A stretch of DNA of 64,000 nt, taken from NCBI GenBank assembly GCA_947501475.1, contig CANMWA010000007.1:209964-273963 (forward strand), given 5' to 3'. The notes beneath the pieces were generated by a model. The model worked only from the letters and a program-made list of their open reading frames with translations. It was not told the DNA's origin and made no database searches. The DNA is from an uncultured Aquimarina sp. (GTDB taxonomy: Bacteria > Bacteroidota > Bacteroidia > Flavobacteriales > Flavobacteriaceae). Shown here piece by piece: positions 62,601 through 64,000 of the stretch. The translations under genes were made by a program, and so were the position numbers. How positions within the stretch are numbered: the stretch's first letter is position 1; each line of letters starts with the position of its first letter.

Positions 62601-64000
62601 TTATTTATTTATATACAAATAACCAGCTTTAGAATTACGAATACCGCTAGCGTTTTCATATTCTAAGATATAATAATAAGTTCCTACAGGCAACTCTTCT
62701 TTATTATTTATTGTAACTCTTCCTTCACTAATCCCTTCAAAGAACCTTGCACCTGGTTGCTCATACCCATCTTCTTCAAATACTTTAACTCCCCAACGGT
62801 TAAATATTTGCACTGTATTATTTGGAAAATTACTCAATCCAACTATCCTAAATTCATCATTAACACCATCTCCATTAGGCGTAATACCTGTATATACTAT
62901 CAAACTATCTTCTGGTACAATCACGGTTACTGTTTCATCTTCATAATCACCATCATCATCTAGATCTATATTTGTATCATTTAACGGATCGTCAGATATA
63001 TCAACTACATCATTTCCATTTGGATCCTGACCTGTCACAGTTGCTTGATTTGTTACACTACCAGCAAGCAAATCTTGCTCTGTTAAAATGTAAGTAGCCG
63101 TAAAACTAGTATCATCAGTTTCACCTGCGACAAGATCAATCGGATCACCTCCAACTACAATTCCGGGTAATGGATCTGAAAGTACTATGTTAGTAATATC
63201 AACATTACCCGTATTCTCTATTGTAAATACATATCTAATTTCGTCACCAGCATTGGGAACTCCATTATTATTTGTATCTACATATATTCCTGTTTTGGTT
63301 AAAGCCAGATTAGCACTTCCAACTACAGTAATTGTAATTCTAGCATCATCACATAATGACGGAGTAGTTATACTACATAATCTATAATCAATAGTATAAT
63401 CTCCCGATGGAGTATTTGGTAACACTACAATTTCTCCTGTTGTTTGATCTAAACTAACACCGTCTGTAAGGTCTGTATCTGTTACTGTAGTAATGGTAAC
63501 ATCATTACCTAAAGTAACTCCATTTCCATTCAATATATCATTATCATCAACTACATTAATTGAAGTATCTCCTAAACTACCGTCTAAGTTCAAAGTATCA
63601 TCATTTGCTATGATTACACCAGTAACAGTAATAGTAATTATAGCATCATCGCACGATAATGGATCCGCTATACTACACAATGTATACTCGATGGTATAAT
63701 CACCTGGTGGAGTATTTGGTAATACTAGCACTTCACCAGTTATTGGATCTAAACTAACATCATCACCTGGTGCAGGATCATTTACTGATGTAATAATTAC
63801 ATCTACACCAATATTTACTGAATTATTATTTAATGTATCATTATCATCAACTACATTAACAGAATTACCTCCTGTATTACCGTCTATACTTACAATATCA
63901 TTATTTGCACAAATTACATTACCAATCGTGACCGTAGCAGCAGCATCCGTAGTACAGGTAGTATCAGTAGTACTTCGTACCGTTAAGGTATAGGTATTCG
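62601..64000 (-). CDS. Large secreted repeat adhesin with type B T9SS domain (5' part outside window)
   Basis: The minus-strand frame is open from 62601 to the window end, 466 codons, so the N-terminus lies beyond 64000. From the far end inward come tandem modules of exactly 100 residues (300 bases), each with the VVDDNDxLN core and LPNTPxGDYTIxYxLCSI. Two whole modules and part of a third are seen. A DUF11-type domain follows (about 160-110 residues before the end: NLALTKTGIYVDTNNNGVPN) and then a gliding motility-associated, type B, C-terminal domain (VYTGITPNGDGVNDEFRIVG, ending SKAGYLYINK). This is the SprB-like or CHU_C family of large surface adhesins. The SprF-like gene lies downstream. 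Confidence 0.9.
   Translation of the reverse strand, partial: NTYTLTVRSTTDTTCTTDAAATVTIGNVICANNDIVSIDGNTGGNSVNVVDDNDTLNNNSVNIGVDVIITSVNDPAPGDDVSLDPITGEVLVLPNTPPGDYTIEYTLCSIADPLSCDDAIITITVTGVIIANDDTLNLDGSLGDTSINVVDDNDILNGNGVTLGNDVTITTVTDTDLTDGVSLDQTTGEIVVLPNTPSGDYTIDYRLCSITTPSLCDDARITITVVGSANLALTKTGIYVDTNNNGVPNAGDEIRYVFTIENTGNVDITNIVLSDPLPGIVVGGDPIDLVAGETDDTSFTATYILTEQDLLAGSVTNQATVTGQDPNGNDVVDISDDPLNDTNIDLDDDGDYEDETVTVIVPEDSLIVYTGITPNGDGVNDEFRIVGLSNFPNNTVQIFNRWGVKVFEEDGYEQPGARFFEGISEGRVTINNKEELPVGTYYYILEYENASGIRNSKAGYLYINK
63411..64000 (-). repeat. Tandem 300-bp coding repeats in the adhesin
   Basis: The text GGAGTATTTGGTAA occurs at 63409 and again at 63709, and other stretches (CTACATTAA with ATCATTATCATCAACTAC at 63538 and 63838) recur at the same 300-base offset. 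The protein modules are about 50-60 percent alike by eye, more at DUF11-side boundaries. The array continues past the window end. Confidence 0.8.

Overview
The window is an AT-rich, densely packed stretch of chromosome from a marine-type member of Bacteroidota, most likely family Flavobacteriaceae (the gene set would fit Aquimarina or a close relative; the genus is a guess). The signs are type IX secretion (T9SS) sorting domains, a PorP/SprF protein, a TonB-type outer-membrane receptor, leucine dehydrogenase, a PUR-like DUF3276 protein, promoters of the TTTG-N19-TAnnTTTG type, and almost no Shine-Dalgarno sequences. No insertion sequence, prophage, integron or CRISPR array was seen. It is mostly core genome with small accessory patches.

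Layout. 1-6360: the 5' end of nusB, leucine dehydrogenase, an exporter-type ABC transporter, DUF3276 and a secreted M14 carboxypeptidase. 6367-11414: small enzymes (alpha/beta hydrolase, Mpo1-like membrane protein, thioredoxin-like protein, GNAT, DinB/YfiT) and a cyclophilin-FKBP fusion. 11513-15051: the most unusual patch. A divergent sensor kinase/LytTR regulator pair is flanked by three short precursor-like peptides with double-glycine leaders; a fourth lies at 20799. 15076-21751: recQ, kdsD, tatC, an AhpD-like protein, lptB, and pssA. 21790-21951 is a non-coding 162-bp long imperfect hairpin resembling a MITE. 22066-28756: lnt, a 21-bp repeat array that reads as heptapeptide repeats, an ABC-F ATPase, a LolD-like ATPase and a sodium symporter. 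29531-38692: an outer-membrane receptor, fabH, an orphan T9SS C-terminal domain, a NarL-type two-component system, and a UbiB-family kinase with its TetR-like partner. 38921-49502: htpG, a membrane-bound LuxR-type regulator, a GT117-type membrane protein, lipoproteins, an astacin-like protease and AlkB. 49712-57455: an AraC regulator, S1/P1 nuclease, an alpha/beta hydrolase that lacks its nucleophile serine, a HAD phosphatase, an M61 peptidase and a DUF819 transporter. 57634-64000: tRNA-Thr, a peroxiredoxin-queD-idi run, and a T9SS/gliding block (OmpA protein, SprF, and a large repeat adhesin cut off by the window end).

How genes work together. kdsD and lptB serve lipopolysaccharide synthesis and export, lnt serves lipoprotein maturation, and pssA serves phospholipid synthesis, so the 17-24 kb region is an envelope neighbourhood. 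The 59.6-64 kb block encodes an exported adhesin and the outer-membrane partner that normally anchors or exports it. The 11.5-15 kb patch could be a peptide-linked signalling or natural-product system: leader peptides end at GG exactly at residues 24-25 in three of the four, their cores are Cys- or Pro-rich, and a LytTR regulator sits alongside. No processing transporter or modifying enzyme lies in the window, so this remains an inference.
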